In this document: one piece after another, positions 31,668 through 41,341 of the stretch
Position numbering within the stretch: the first letter of the stretch is position 1
How the letters are laid out: every line of letters starts with the position of its first letter
DNA from: Halogranum amylolyticum
Lineage (GTDB): Archaea > Halobacteriota > Halobacteria > Halobacteriales > Haloferacaceae
Assembly (NCBI RefSeq): GCF_900110465.1
Contig: NZ_FODV01000009.1
Location: 1-64,000 of the forward strand
Reading direction: 5' to 3'
DNA length: 64,000 nucleotides
Translations under genes and position numbers: made by a program
Notes under the pieces: generated by a model
Told to the model about the DNA's origin: nothing
The model's database searches: none
The model's input: the letters and a program-made list of their open reading frames with translations, nothing else

Positions 31668-32327
31668 ATGACGACACTCGACAAACACACGGACATGCAG
31701 CGACTCGTAGACAGCGGCGTCGTCGCCGTCATGCGCGGCGCGGACGCGGACACCGTCATCGAAGTCGCCGACGCGCTCTACGAGGGCGGCGTCACGGCCA
31801 TCGAACTGACTGCCGACACGCCCGGCGTGATGGAGATGATCTCGGAGGTCTCGGCCTCCTTCGACGACTCCGAGACGATCATCGGCGCGGGGACCGTCCT
31901 CGACGCCGAGACGGCCCGCTCGGCGCTTCTGGCGGGTGCGGAGTTCGTCGTCTCCCCGACGCTGGAGGAGGACGTCATCGACGTCGCCAACCGCTACGGC
32001 AAACTCGTCGCTCCCGGCGTCATGACGCCGACCGAGGCGCTCCGCGGCTACGAGCGCGGCGCGGACTTCGTGAAGGTGTTCCCGGCCTCCTCGCTCGGTC
32101 CCGGTCACGTCAGCAGCATCAAGGGACCGCTCGGGCAGATCCCCATCATGCCGACCGGCGGCGTCGACGTCGACAACGCCACCGACTTCATCGAGGCGGG
32201 CGCAGTCGTCGTCGGTGCGGGGAGTGCCCTCGTCGACGATGAGGCCGTCGAGGCCGGCGACTTCGAGGCCATCACCGAGCAGGCCCGGAAATTCTCCGAG
32301 GTCATCGACGACGCCCGCGACGAGTAA
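31668..32327 (+). CDS. kdgA: KDPG/KHG aldolase family protein
   Basis: 219 aa class I aldolase of the Eda type: VVAVMRGAD, GVTAIELTAD (catalytic Glu), GAGTVLDAE, and DFVKVFPAS with the Schiff-base lysine. Cleaves 2-keto-3-deoxy-6-phosphogluconate in the semi-phosphorylated Entner-Doudoroff route that haloarchaea use for glucose. Start chosen at MTTLDKHTD; 180 nt upstream divergent from htrA. Confidence 0.88.
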   Translation: MTTLDKHTDMQRLVDSGVVAVMRGADADTVIEVADALYEGGVTAIELTADTPGVMEMISEVSASFDDSETIIGAGTVLDAETARSALLAGAEFVVSPTLEEDVIDVANRYGKLVAPGVMTPTEALRGYERGADFVKVFPASSLGPGHVSSIKGPLGQIPIMPTGGVDVDNATDFIEAGAVVVGAGSALVDDEAVEAGDFEAITEQARKFSEVIDDARDE

Positions 32328-32695
32328 CGGTCGTCGGTCGCCGCAGTTCTTCTTCGGTCTTTTCGTACCCACTGCACCCTCTCCACGTCGGAAGCCAGAG
32401 CGAGACGGTGCTCCAGTGCGGTGTCCCGTCCCCACGAAACGGTCGACTCGTCCGGCGACGGCTCCTATCGGATGACGAACCGGATGCTCTCTCGGACGCC
32501 GTTTCTGACCGTCTTCGTCGGCGAGCATCTCGTGCGGTGATGTCACAACACCTATATATCGAAGGAGTGCCGGTCCTCCTCGGAACCGGTCTCTTCGCCG
32601 TAGTCGTCTCGTCTCTCCTCGTGGGCGTCACGCACCGACGTCTCCGCCGCGCATTCGCCGAACCGATTAACTGGCCGGCGTGCGACCGTCGGTTC
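32328..32695. other. Intergenic region, alternative 5' extension of VOC gene
   Basis: No independent gene seen. A TATA (CTATATAT, 32552-32559) would start transcription near 32580. An in-frame ATG at 32540 would give the VOC protein an extra N-terminal membrane helix, but it lies before that TATA. Confidence 0.4.
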
Positions 32696-33034
32696 GTGTC
32701 CGGTATCGTCTTCTTCGCGACGGAGCGCCACGATGCGGTCGTCGACTTCTACACGTCGATCGTCGACGCCGAGATCTGGCTGGAACAACCCGACTGTACG
32801 ATCCTCCAGTACGACGACTTCCGGTTCGGGTTCTGCGCCCGCGACCGAACCGACAACTGCGGGACGCTGACGTTCGTCTACGACTCGCGGGAGGCGGTCG
32901 ACGCGATGCACGACCGCGTCGGCGACGCGGCCCGCGAAGAGCCACACGCCAACCCGACGTACGATATCTACCAGTTCTTCGCCGACGACCCCGACAGTCG
33001 GAACGTCGAGTTCCAGACGTTCGAACACGAATAG
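32696..33034 (+). CDS. VOC (glyoxalase/bleomycin-resistance) family protein
   Basis: 112 aa from a GTG start: SGIVFFATERHDAVVDFY, then LEQPDCTILQYDDFRFGFC, and DIYQFFADDPDSRNVEFQTF. A complete single βαβββ module pair of the VOC fold. This start gives the normal length for haloarchaeal relatives. A longer frame from 32540 would add a membrane helix but lies upstream of the likely TATA. Substrate unknown. Confidence 0.78.
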   Translation: MSGIVFFATERHDAVVDFYTSIVDAEIWLEQPDCTILQYDDFRFGFCARDRTDNCGTLTFVYDSREAVDAMHDRVGDAAREEPHANPTYDIYQFFADDPDSRNVEFQTFEHE

Positions 33035-33061
33035 TCGTCTAGAGGCGTCGCCGTCCGGCGT

Positions 33062-34657
33062 TCACGCACCGCTCGGGTTCGAGTCCTCGCGCGCGTCGCT
33101 CCGTTCGTCGGGCGTGGTGTCGTCGGTCGGGTCCGACCCCTCGTTCGGGGGCGAGTCGTCGCCACCCGGTTCGACCGGACCGACGAGCGGTCGTCGGGAG
33201 CGTCGTCGCCGCGACCGTCGGTCGGCGACCGCGGAGACGAGTCGGTCCTCCAACTCCGCGCGGACACGTTCGGCGTCGGCGGCTTCGATGTCGACGGCGG
33301 CGGCGTCCTGTGCGGCCAAGGAAAGCGAGCCGGCGGTGTCGACGGTGACCGTGGCGACGCGCCAGCGACGCTGGAAGATCGTCCGCGAGTCGATGACCGT
33401 CTGGATGCGGTAGTAGGGGACGACCTTCGTCTGGCGCTTCCAGAAGCCGTTTCGGGTGACGACGTGGTTCTCCCCGAGCCAGTAGCCGCGGTGTTTCCAC
33501 TTGTAGTGAGCGGCGACCGGGATGACGGGGAGGACTGCGAGCGTCCCGTACCAGGGGACGGTGGCGTCGAGCGCCGTCACGACGGCGAACAGCGCGCCCG
33601 TGACGACGCCGAGGATGATGAGGTAACGCGCGGTGTATCGGCGGCGGATGCGCTTCGGTGGCCGAGTGAACGTTGGCGTCCCGAACGCCTCGATGTCGTT
33701 GGCGAGCGAGACGACGCGCTGTCGGGTGGCGAGCGGGACCGCCGCTTCCGACCCGCGTTCGCTGCCCTGTCCCGGCGCGTAGCCGGCCGTCTCGATCGCC
33801 AGCGTCGCGTAACCGAACCGTCGTTTCAAGGGGTTGTCCTCGATGGTGAGCGTCTGGATCTTGTCGAAGGGGATCGACCCGTCGTACCGCTGGAGCAGCC
33901 CGCGCTCGTACAGCAGTTCGTCGTCGGTCCGCGAGAGCCGAAAGCCGTAGTAGTTGACGACGGCGATGACGAACCCGGCGAGCCACGAGACGAAGAGGAT
34001 GGCGACGAGGACGACGAGGCCGCCGAGCGCCAACACGAGCGTCTCGCCCCCGAACGAGAAGAACGACGAGACGACCGGGATCGACCCCGAGAGGAGGAAA
34101 AACAGGATGCCCAGGCCGCGCGGGTCGAACGAGAGCGCGCCGACGATGGCGAGTTCGCGGTCCGAGAGCGCGAACAGTTCGTCGGACTCGACTTCGGGTG
34201 CGTCCGCGGCGTCGCCGCGCTTCAGCCGCGCGATCTCGTTCTGCAGGCGCTTGGCCTCCTCGAAGGTGACGTAGCGGATGGCCGCTTCGGTCCCGCTGCC
34301 GCCGGCCGTCTCGAAGTTGAGCGCCGCGATGCCGAGCACCCGCTGGACGACGTTGCGGCTGATGTCGACGTTCTGGATGCGACGGAGCGGAATCTCGCGG
34401 TTGCGTCGGGAGACGACGCCCGACCGGATGTCGAACGTGTCGGCGGTCAGTTCGTACTCGTAGCGCCGGTAGTAGAGCACCTCGTAGGCGACGAGCAGGA
34501 CGACGATCCCGCCGAGGAGGCCGACGGTGACGAGCGGTCCGCCGAGACCGCCGAGCACGGCCGAGGCCCCCGAGAAGAGGACGAACGCGAGCGTGAAGAC
34601 GATGCTCGCGCCCTTCTGGACCGCCTTGTACGGCACCGAGAGCGGCGAGAGCTTCAT
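33062..34657 (-). CDS. YdbT-like membrane protein with repeated bacterial PH domains
   Basis: 531 aa. Three bPH2 (DUF304) repeats, each following a pair of transmembrane helices. Repeat signatures: RRNREIPLRRIQNVDIS, YDGSIPFDKIQTLTIEDNPL, and RQTKVVPYYRIQTVIDSRT. The tail is basic then acidic and disordered. Homologue of YdbT; partner of the YdbS-like gene just upstream (ATGA overlap). Possible role in membrane lipid or secretion homeostasis. Confidence 0.85.
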   Translation of the reverse strand: MKLSPLSVPYKAVQKGASIVFTLAFVLFSGASAVLGGLGGPLVTVGLLGGIVVLLVAYEVLYYRRYEYELTADTFDIRSGVVSRRNREIPLRRIQNVDISRNVVQRVLGIAALNFETAGGSGTEAAIRYVTFEEAKRLQNEIARLKRGDAADAPEVESDELFALSDRELAIVGALSFDPRGLGILFFLLSGSIPVVSSFFSFGGETLVLALGGLVVLVAILFVSWLAGFVIAVVNYYGFRLSRTDDELLYERGLLQRYDGSIPFDKIQTLTIEDNPLKRRFGYATLAIETAGYAPGQGSERGSEAAVPLATRQRVVSLANDIEAFGTPTFTRPPKRIRRRYTARYLIILGVVTGALFAVVTALDATVPWYGTLAVLPVIPVAAHYKWKHRGYWLGENHVVTRNGFWKRQTKVVPYYRIQTVIDSRTIFQRRWRVATVTVDTAGSLSLAAQDAAAVDIEAADAERVRAELEDRLVSAVADRRSRRRRSRRPLVGPVEPGGDDSPPNEGSDPTDDTTPDERSDAREDSNPSGA

Positions 34658-35115
34658 ACCGCGTCGTCACCCTCGGCCCGGATGGCCAGTCCCTTCAGAC
34701 GGTCCTGTAGCTCGTCGGACCCCTCGGGCGTGAGCCCCGGAATCTGTACGTCGGCCCCGCGCGACCCGGCGGTGTAGACCACCGTACTCGCGAGTCCGAG
34801 CAGTCGCTCGACCGGGCCGCGGGCGGAGTCGACGTGTTGGATGCGGACGAACGGGACGACCGTCCGGACGCGCGTGAGGACGCCGCGTTCGAGGTACAGC
34901 GAGTCCTCGCGGACCTCGTACCCCCATAGCCGATAGCGGAGTATCGCGAAGCCGACGCCGACGACGAGAAAGACCACGAAGACCCCGACGGGGACGTACA
35001 CGGGGAGTTCGAGCGTCACTCGGTTGAGAACGTAGGCGACGGCGCCGACGACGCCCGCGACGACAACGGCACGGAGCATCCACACCAACCGGACACGGGG
35101 ATGCAGTCGGTTCAT
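34654..35115 (-). CDS. YdbS-like PH-domain membrane protein
   Basis: 153 aa, two N-terminal helices and one bPH2 domain (ERGVLTRVRTVVPFVRIQHVD). Overlaps the YdbT-like gene by 4 nt. A TATA (ACTTATAC, near 35147) lies about 32 nt before its ATG. Confidence 0.85.
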   Translation of the reverse strand: MNRLHPRVRLVWMLRAVVVAGVVGAVAYVLNRVTLELPVYVPVGVFVVFLVVGVGFAILRYRLWGYEVREDSLYLERGVLTRVRTVVPFVRIQHVDSARGPVERLLGLASTVVYTAGSRGADVQIPGLTPEGSDELQDRLKGLAIRAEGDDAV

Positions 35116-35294
35116 GCCCGGTCGTTCTGTCGGCGGCGGTATAAGTACCCCGTACGTCGGTCCGTGGTCCGGGTCGGTCCGCGGTCTCCGGTCACGGCCG
35201 CGGCCGACGCGTCGGTGCCGACCGAGAGTCGATCCGGATCGCCGTCGACGCCGTCACTGGTCGACGCCGCTGCCGTCATTGGTCGCCGCCGCCG

Positions 35295-35432
35295 TCACCG
35301 GTCGACGTGTTCCGTGACGGAGCCCAGCGCAGTCTCTCGGTGGATGCGGATCTCTCCGGTCTCCGAGTCGAGCTCGATCCGTATCGGGGCGGTCGGTTCC
35401 CGCAGGCTCTCGAAGTGAGTGGTCTCGTCCAT
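35295..35432 (-). CDS. Small acidic protein, 45 aa
   Basis: MDETTHFESLREPTAPIRIE then ELDSETGEIRIHRETALGS: two short β-strand-like segments, acidic, no cysteines. A TATA-like TTATTATCC (near 35458-35467) lies 30 nt upstream of the ATG in an AT-rich island. Such mini-proteins are common in haloarchaea. Function unknown; the 179 nt between it and the YdbS-like gene show nothing else. Confidence 0.55.
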   Translation of the reverse strand: MDETTHFESLREPTAPIRIELDSETGEIRIHRETALGSVTEHVDR

Positions 35433-35549
35433 CAGTGGGACGAACGGGCGGCGACGGGATAATAATGATGGAAATATTATATATCCTGTTCCGGAGCGAT
35501 CTGTCGTCTCCTGTGAGTGACGGACACACGGACGCGACCGACGGCGCTC

Positions 35550-36239
35550 TCAGCGCACTCGCCGAATCCGGTCGGCAGTCACGTGCAGTTCGTCGGCGTA
35601 GTGGACGAGCGGTTCGCCGTCCGGACGGTCGAACCCGTTCGCCTCGAACAACGTGTTCGCGCGGACGTCGACGGTCGCCTCCTGCAGGGGCCACGGGTCG
35701 TGGCGGATGTCGCCGTGGTAGAGTCGTCGCCCCCGCGTGTAGAAGCGGTAGTTCTCGACGAGGAACTCCTCCAGCGACCCGGTCTCGGCCCGGAAGACGT
35801 CGCCCGCCGGTCGGTAGACGGCGTCGAAGTGGGCGGGCGTCGCTCCGGGGTGTCGTCGCTGGTGGGTGAACTGTACCTCCTCGCCGTGTCGTGAGACGTG
35901 CATCTCGGCGCGGTAGTAGGGGAGTGCGAAGAACAGGCGGGCGATAGAGACCCCGATCGGGTCGCGTGCGTCGAGGTTGAAGAAGTAGACGCCGCGCCGA
36001 CCGCCGCCTTCGGGTTCGACGTAGGTGCGGAGGTTGAGCTCCGGGAAGCCGAGACCGACGGGGAACCCGCGGGGACGGATGTCGGTCATCTCGAAGGCGA
36101 CGATGCCCAGCCACGCCTCGCCGTCGTACGTCGCCACCTCGAGTCCGGCGGGCAGTCGCTCGTCGACGACAGCGGGGTCGACCGGCCAGTGGACGAACAG
36201 GCCGTCGACCCACGTCATCGCCACCAGATCTCGCTTCAT
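35550..36239 (-). CDS. DUF2071 (YqjF-like) protein
   Basis: 229 aa. Typical features: WVDGLFVHWPVDPAVVDERL, AWLGIVAFEMTDIRPRG, ELNLRTYVEP, and the late YHGDIRHDPWPLQEA. Cytosolic, function unknown in the family. The start at 36239 (MKRDLVAMTW) fits; the longer frame adds non-homologous residues. Confidence 0.82.
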   Translation of the reverse strand: MKRDLVAMTWVDGLFVHWPVDPAVVDERLPAGLEVATYDGEAWLGIVAFEMTDIRPRGFPVGLGFPELNLRTYVEPEGGGRRGVYFFNLDARDPIGVSIARLFFALPYYRAEMHVSRHGEEVQFTHQRRHPGATPAHFDAVYRPAGDVFRAETGSLEEFLVENYRFYTRGRRLYHGDIRHDPWPLQEATVDVRANTLFEANGFDRPDGEPLVHYADELHVTADRIRRVR

Positions 36240-36427
36240 ACGTCCAGTTGGCAGGGAGGACACTTGCGCTTGACGGGCCGACCGGCCGACTGGGTGGCGG
36301 TCTTCGGTGAACACGACGGGCCGCCGGGCCACCGCCTCGTCGAACGCCGCTGCCGGCACACACGGTTGGTGAAACGGCTCTTTGACTCTTGGCAACGATT
36401 AACGACCGACGTCTCGTCTCTCTGACC

Positions 36428-37354
36428 ATGCGACGACGACCACGACTCTTCGTGACCGTGCTTCTGGCCCTCCTCGTCGTCTTGGCGGGGTGTTCGGGTG
36501 CCGGAGACAGCGCGGCGGGCGGGAACGACGCCGGCGGCGAGGCGACGAACCTCGACCAGTCGACCCCTGCCGCGTCGAGCGGTGGCGACGGCGGGAGCGC
36601 CGACGAAGCGGCACAGTCCGGCGACGCCGAGAGCGCCAGTTCCACGCAGTTCGCCGCCCGACGGGAACTGATCAGGACGGGTGAGGTCCGACTGCTGGTC
36701 GACGACTTCGCGTCCGCCGAGCGGAACCTGACGGCGGCCGTCGAGGCGCGCGGCGGCTACGTCAGCGACACGTCACAGCAGGTCCGCGGTCGGGAGAACG
36801 AGACGTGGACGACCGGGACGGTCGTCCTCCGCGTGCCGAAGGAGAACTTCAGCGCCCTCCTCGACGACGTGAGAGCCGAGGGCGAGGTCCAGCAGTCGAA
36901 GACGGCGACCGAGGACGTGACCGAACAGGTGGTCGACCTCGAGGCGCGCCTGGAGAACCTGAGAGCCGAACGCGACCGCCTCCGGACGCTCTACGAGAGC
37001 GCCAACGAGACCGAGGACGTGCTCCGGGTCGGCCAGGAACTCTCGGAAACCCAAGAGGAGATCGAACGGACCGAGGCGCGACTGCGTGCGCTCGAAGGCC
37101 GCATCGCCTACTCGACGCTCACGGTCGAACTCTCGGAGCCGCGACCCGAGTACGAGCAGATCCGTCGCGCGGCGTGGTACGACACGAGCGCCGTCACGGC
37201 CTTCCTCGACTCCGTCGACGGCGTGATCGTCGTCCTCCGAGCGGCGTTCGTCGGGGCCGCCTACGCCGCGCCCTACGTCCTCGTCTTCGGGCTACCGCTC
37301 GTGGGAGCGGCGCTGTTCGTCCGTCGCCGGCGGTGGCTCCGACGGCTGCGCTAG
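36428..37354 (+). CDS. DUF4349 lipoprotein
   Basis: 308 aa. Twin-Arg-like basic start and a lipobox LVVLAGCSG (Cys lipidation), a Gly/Ser/Ala-rich linker, then the DUF4349 domain (REGEVRLLVDDF-type, here RTGEVRLLV; GGYVSDTSQQVRG, VVLRVPKENF). A long coiled coil (TEQVVDLEARLENLRAERDR...) and a C-terminal membrane helix follow. Surface-exposed; function unknown. Confidence 0.85.
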   Translation: MRRRPRLFVTVLLALLVVLAGCSGAGDSAAGGNDAGGEATNLDQSTPAASSGGDGGSADEAAQSGDAESASSTQFAARRELIRTGEVRLLVDDFASAERNLTAAVEARGGYVSDTSQQVRGRENETWTTGTVVLRVPKENFSALLDDVRAEGEVQQSKTATEDVTEQVVDLEARLENLRAERDRLRTLYESANETEDVLRVGQELSETQEEIERTEARLRALEGRIAYSTLTVELSEPRPEYEQIRRAAWYDTSAVTAFLDSVDGVIVVLRAAFVGAAYAAPYVLVFGLPLVGAALFVRRRRWLRRLR

Positions 37355-37355
37355 C

Positions 37356-38141
37356 TCAGACGCCGTCGACGACGGCGAGCAGTTCGTCGCGGGTCTCGGC
37401 GTCGCCGGCGCCGACGTACAGTCCCTCGCGGGAGGCCGAGACGACGCCCGCCTCCCGTGCGAGCAGTTCGCCGGCGTGCTGTTCGTACACGTCGGGGTGG
37501 AAACAGACGATACCCTCCAGCGAGCCGCGGGCGACGAGTCCCCAGTCGACACACGGCGACCACGTGTTCAGCACGCGCTTGCACCGTCCGTCGAGGGCGG
37601 TCTCGATGGTGTCCGCTCGTGCGGCCAGCGCCTCGTCGCGGACGGCGGGGAGGCCGACGACGAACGAGACGGTGCCGTTGCCGAGAGCGACGTCGCTTCC
37701 GGTCGCCAACGGTCGGCCGTCGACCGTCGCGCCCGCCCCGTCGCGGGCGACGTAGAGCGTGTCCGGGAGCGGTTCGTAGATGGCCGAGACGACGGGGTCG
37801 CCGTCGCGGAGGACGGCGACGGCGGTGGCGAAGGAGGGGAGACCGCTGGCGAAGTTGTTGGTACCGTCGAGTGGGTCGACAACCCACTCGTAGCGACTCT
37901 CTCCCACTCGTCCCGACTCCTCGCCGTGGAGGGCGTGCTCGGGATACGCCTCGCGGATCACGGCCAGCACCCGCGACTCGGCTTCGTGGTCGGCGACCGC
38001 CTTCACGTCGTCGCTGCCGTACTCGCCGTCGACGCGGCCGTTCCGGAACTCGCCGGCGAGATAGTCGCCGCCGGCCCGCACCGCTCGCGTCGCGACGTCC
38101 GCGAGCGCGTCCCGACTCGCGCGCTCGTGGGGTTCGTTCAT
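37356..38141 (-). CDS. Inositol-monophosphatase-family protein
   Basis: 261 aa. Metal-binding motifs HGEESG, VVDPLDGTNNFASG, and a late CVDWGLVARGSLEG in place of the usual WDxAAG. In archaea this family includes inositol monophosphatases and fructose-1,6-bisphosphatases. The altered third motif makes the exact activity uncertain. Convergent with the DUF4349 gene (1-nt gap). Confidence 0.85.
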   Translation of the reverse strand: MNEPHERASRDALADVATRAVRAGGDYLAGEFRNGRVDGEYGSDDVKAVADHEAESRVLAVIREAYPEHALHGEESGRVGESRYEWVVDPLDGTNNFASGLPSFATAVAVLRDGDPVVSAIYEPLPDTLYVARDGAGATVDGRPLATGSDVALGNGTVSFVVGLPAVRDEALAARADTIETALDGRCKRVLNTWSPCVDWGLVARGSLEGIVCFHPDVYEQHAGELLAREAGVVSASREGLYVGAGDAETRDELLAVVDGV

Positions 38142-38251
38142 ACGACTTGCAGTCGGTCGTCCGGCAAGAGACGTTCGGTCGCCCAGTGTCGTGTGAGGAC
38201 GAGACACACGCCTCCCGCAACCTTTTGTATCCCCCCTCGCTCCGAGAAGTC

Positions 38252-40378
38252 ATGTCGTCTGACTCACCGGAACTGCCGCTCGACGCCCTCTACGATCTGA
38301 CGCGGCCGACGTCGATCGCGCTCTCGCCCGACGGCGACCGCGTCGCGTTCACCACGACCGAGTACGCACCCGACGAGGACGAACAGGTCGCCGCGCTGTT
38401 CGTCGCGCCGACGGACGGCAGTCGCGACCCGCACCGACTGACCCGAACTGCTGGCGCGTCGGCGCCGGCGTGGAGTCCCGACGGGGAGCGACTCGCCTTC
38501 CTCGCCGCCCGCGAGGAGGACCCGGAACGGCGGGTGGGGCGGCAAGAATCGGACGAGGACGACGAGGAGACGTCGTCCGACGAGGGTGACGAGGACGACG
38601 GCGACGACGCGGAGAGTCCCGACGGGGGGAACGGCGCGAACGGCGACGAACCGAAGTCGCAGGTGTGGCTGTTCAATCTCGCACTCGGCGGCGACGCCCG
38701 GCAGGTGACGGACCGCGAGCAGGGCGTCTCGGAGTTCGACTGGGCACCCGACGGCGAGCGGTTGGTCGTCGCCGCCCGCGATCCGACCGAGGAGGAGCAA
38801 GAGTATCTCGACGAACGCGAGGACGGCGGCCCCATCGTCACCGAGCGCCTCCAGCACAAGGTGAACGGGAAGGGCTGGCTCGACAGCGTGACGACCTACC
38901 TGTTCGTCGTCGACGCCGAGACCGGCGAGGAGACGCGACTGGACGACGCACACAGTAGTGGTACTTCGAACGCCTTCTCGGGGCTCCAGCCACGCTGGGG
39001 ACCCGACGACCGCATCGCGTTCGTGTCGACACGGACCGAGAATCCCGACGACACCTTCGTCGCGGACCTCTACACGATCAGACCCGACGGCGACGACCTG
39101 CGGAAACTCACGGACTCGGACCTGATGCTCTACACGCCGCGATGGAGTCCGAAGGGAGACCGACTCGCGTTCGTCGGACAGGACCCCGAGAACTGGTATC
39201 TCCCGTCACAGGTGTTCGTCTACGAGGACGGCGAGTACGAGTCGTTGACGGCCGACGTCGACCGGACGCTCGCCTGGGGTGGAACGCCGCAGTGGGTTGA
39301 CGACGAGACGCTCTGTACTGTCGTTGCCGACGAGGCCCGCTCGCGACTCCTGCGTATCCCGCTCGACGGCGAGACGGAGCGCACGTTCGAGGCACAGGGG
39401 ACCGACCGGGCGATTCAGGCGTTCGAGGTCGCCGGCGACACGGCCGCGTTCGTCTTCTCGCACCCCGAGGAGGGCGTCGATCTGTTCGCCGTCGACGTGG
39501 CGGACCTCGACGCCGGCGCGGACGACGACCCCGAGTCGCTCCGCCGACTCTCGACGCTGAACGCCGACCTCCTCGACGAGTACGAGTTCCCGGCGTGCAG
39601 GCGGTTCAGCTACGAGAGTGACGACTGGGAGATCGACGGACTGCTCTATCACCCCGCAGACTTCGACCCGGACGACCCGGACGAACAGCGGCCGCTCGTC
39701 GTGGCCATCCACGGCGGCCCCATCTCCTACGACGAACCGGAGTTCTACTTCGCTCACGCTGCACTCGCCTCGCGCGGCTATCTCGTCTTCCGGCCGAACT
39801 ACCGCGGCGGTTCTTCGTATGGCCGAGCGTTCACCGAGGAACTCTACGGTCAGTGGGGAACCGTCGAAGTCGACGATATCGTGGCCGGCGTCGAGAACGT
39901 CGTCGACCGCGGGTGGGCCGACCCCGAGCGCGTCTTCGGCTACGGCTTCTCTTACGGTGGTATCGCGCAGGGCTACCTCGTCACACAGACAGACGTCCTG
40001 ACGGCTGCGGTGCCCGAACACGGCCTCTACGACATCCGGTCGGCGTTCGGGACGGACGACACGCACGTCGGGATGGAACACGAGTTCGGTCTCCCGTGGG
40101 AAGACGGCGAGACGTTCGAGGCGGCGTCGAGCATCACTGACGTCGGCAACCTCGACACGCCACTGTTGGTCATGGCGGGTGGTCAGGACTGGCGCTGTCC
40201 GTCCAGCCAGTCCGAGCAGCTCTACGTGAGCGCGAAGAAGCAAGGCGTGGACGCCAAGTTGGTGGTGTATCCCGACGAGCACCACAACATCGGCGACCCG
40301 GACCGAGCGATTCACCGCTTGGAGGAGATATTAGGGTGGTACGAGAGGTACGACCCTACCGTAGAGTCCGACGACTGA
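38252..40378 (+). CDS. S9-family prolyl oligopeptidase-like peptidase
   Basis: 708 aa. N-terminal β-propeller with repeated WSPDGERLAF-type blades, then an α/β-hydrolase domain with GFSYGG (nucleophile Ser567), GGQDWRCP (Asp) and DEHHN (His). Resembles acylaminoacyl peptidases. The propeller carries a ~40-residue Asp/Glu/Ser low-complexity insertion (EDDEETSSDEGDEDDG), a surface adaptation to salt or a disordered spacer. Confidence 0.9.
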   Translation: MSSDSPELPLDALYDLTRPTSIALSPDGDRVAFTTTEYAPDEDEQVAALFVAPTDGSRDPHRLTRTAGASAPAWSPDGERLAFLAAREEDPERRVGRQESDEDDEETSSDEGDEDDGDDAESPDGGNGANGDEPKSQVWLFNLALGGDARQVTDREQGVSEFDWAPDGERLVVAARDPTEEEQEYLDEREDGGPIVTERLQHKVNGKGWLDSVTTYLFVVDAETGEETRLDDAHSSGTSNAFSGLQPRWGPDDRIAFVSTRTENPDDTFVADLYTIRPDGDDLRKLTDSDLMLYTPRWSPKGDRLAFVGQDPENWYLPSQVFVYEDGEYESLTADVDRTLAWGGTPQWVDDETLCTVVADEARSRLLRIPLDGETERTFEAQGTDRAIQAFEVAGDTAAFVFSHPEEGVDLFAVDVADLDAGADDDPESLRRLSTLNADLLDEYEFPACRRFSYESDDWEIDGLLYHPADFDPDDPDEQRPLVVAIHGGPISYDEPEFYFAHAALASRGYLVFRPNYRGGSSYGRAFTEELYGQWGTVEVDDIVAGVENVVDRGWADPERVFGYGFSYGGIAQGYLVTQTDVLTAAVPEHGLYDIRSAFGTDDTHVGMEHEFGLPWEDGETFEAASSITDVGNLDTPLLVMAGGQDWRCPSSQSEQLYVSAKKQGVDAKLVVYPDEHHNIGDPDRAIHRLEEILGWYERYDPTVESDD

Positions 40379-40936
40379 GGCGTGCGAACTACTGGTGAAC
40401 TCGCTTTCCGAGGGGTGGTTCGGGTTTCCTGACAAAGCCCTCGTACTCTCGGAGTTCCGGGAGTCGCTGTGCTCCTCGGTCACTTCGATCGCTGTCTCGA
40501 AAATCGGAGATTTTCGGCATGACGAGAGAGCTTTGCTCTCTCGAACCACGGTGCTTGCGTCCTCCGGGGACCGCCGAGAGCACTCGCCCTTTGCAGTCCG
40601 CCAGGACAGCACCGCACCGCGCCTACCCTCCGCATGTCGGCCGCGCCGTCGCGCGGCCAGCACCCGTAGATCGACCAACCGTGGCGCGTGGCTTTCCGGC
40701 GTCTCGTCGCCGAAAGCCACTCGTGCGAGGGAGTCCGGCGCGTTCATGCGCCGGACGAGGCTGGGGAGGTCTGAGGCCGTGATCGGTGGGACTAGTCGAG
40801 AACGTGTGGAGCTTTCGAGTAGTTCTCTTTAGTGTTCACACATCTACGACGATCTCTCGACCACTCACAACACAGAGGGATCAAACACTCGCCGCCAACG
40901 AATACCTCTTTTACCGGCCCAGCGAACCGCACTCTC
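40379..40936. other. Gene-poor region with tandem hairpins, possible decayed IS DNA
   Basis: No intact gene. Two strong hairpins stand in tandem: CGAAAATC-GGA-GATTTTCG (40498-40516) and CGAGAGAGC-TTT-GCTCTCTCG (40523-40543). Further right, fragments in different frames (GRGWGGLRP, then VIGGTSRERVELSS) look like the eroded, frameshifted C-terminus of a haloarchaeal TnpB-type transposase protein. I hold this from memory with low confidence. The ribH promoter must lie near 40905-40915 (TCTTTTACC). Confidence 0.4.
40498..40543. repeat. Tandem perfect hairpins
   Basis: Two adjacent inverted repeats with 8-bp and 9-bp perfect arms and 3-nt loops, separated by 6 nt. They could be the 3' structure of a mobile element RNA or a double terminator. 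Confidence 0.6.
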
Positions 40937-41341
40937 ATGGTTACACTCGGACTCGTGGTGGCGCAGTTCAACGAGAGCGTCACCGGCCCGATGGAGGAGG
41001 CCGCCCGCGAGGCGGCCGCCGACGCGGGTGCCGACATCGCCGAAACGTACGAAGTACCGGGCGTCTACGACGCGCCGCTCGCCGCCGACCGACTCGCCCG
41101 CCGCGACGACGTCGACGCCGTCGCCGTCGTCGGTGCAATCGTCACCGGCGACACGAACCACGACGAGGTCATCGCCGACGCGGCAGCGCAGGGGTTGACG
41201 GACGTCAGTCTCGATCGCGACGCACCCGTGACGTTCGGCGTCGCCGGGCCGGGGATGAGCGGTGCCGAAGCGCGAGAGCGCGTCGACAAAGGAGCGGAAG
41301 CGGTTAGTGCCGCCATCGAGATGGTGGAGGTACTAGCATGA
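40937..41341 (+). CDS. ribH: 6,7-dimethyl-8-ribityllumazine synthase
   Basis: 134 aa. QFNESVTGPMEEAA, EVPGVYDAPLAADRLA, and GAIVTGDTNHDEVIAD mark the lumazine synthase fold and active site (penultimate step of riboflavin synthesis). Slightly shorter than bacterial enzymes, normal for haloarchaea. Overlaps the aminotransferase by 4 nt. Confidence 0.92.
   Translation: MVTLGLVVAQFNESVTGPMEEAAREAAADAGADIAETYEVPGVYDAPLAADRLARRDDVDAVAVVGAIVTGDTNHDEVIADAAAQGLTDVSLDRDAPVTFGVAGPGMSGAEARERVDKGAEAVSAAIEMVEVLA

Noticed and set aside
32408..33034. Long form of the VOC protein with an N-terminal membrane helix
   Set aside because: The extra start lies before the best TATA and family members begin at SGIVFFAT; kept only as an alternative.
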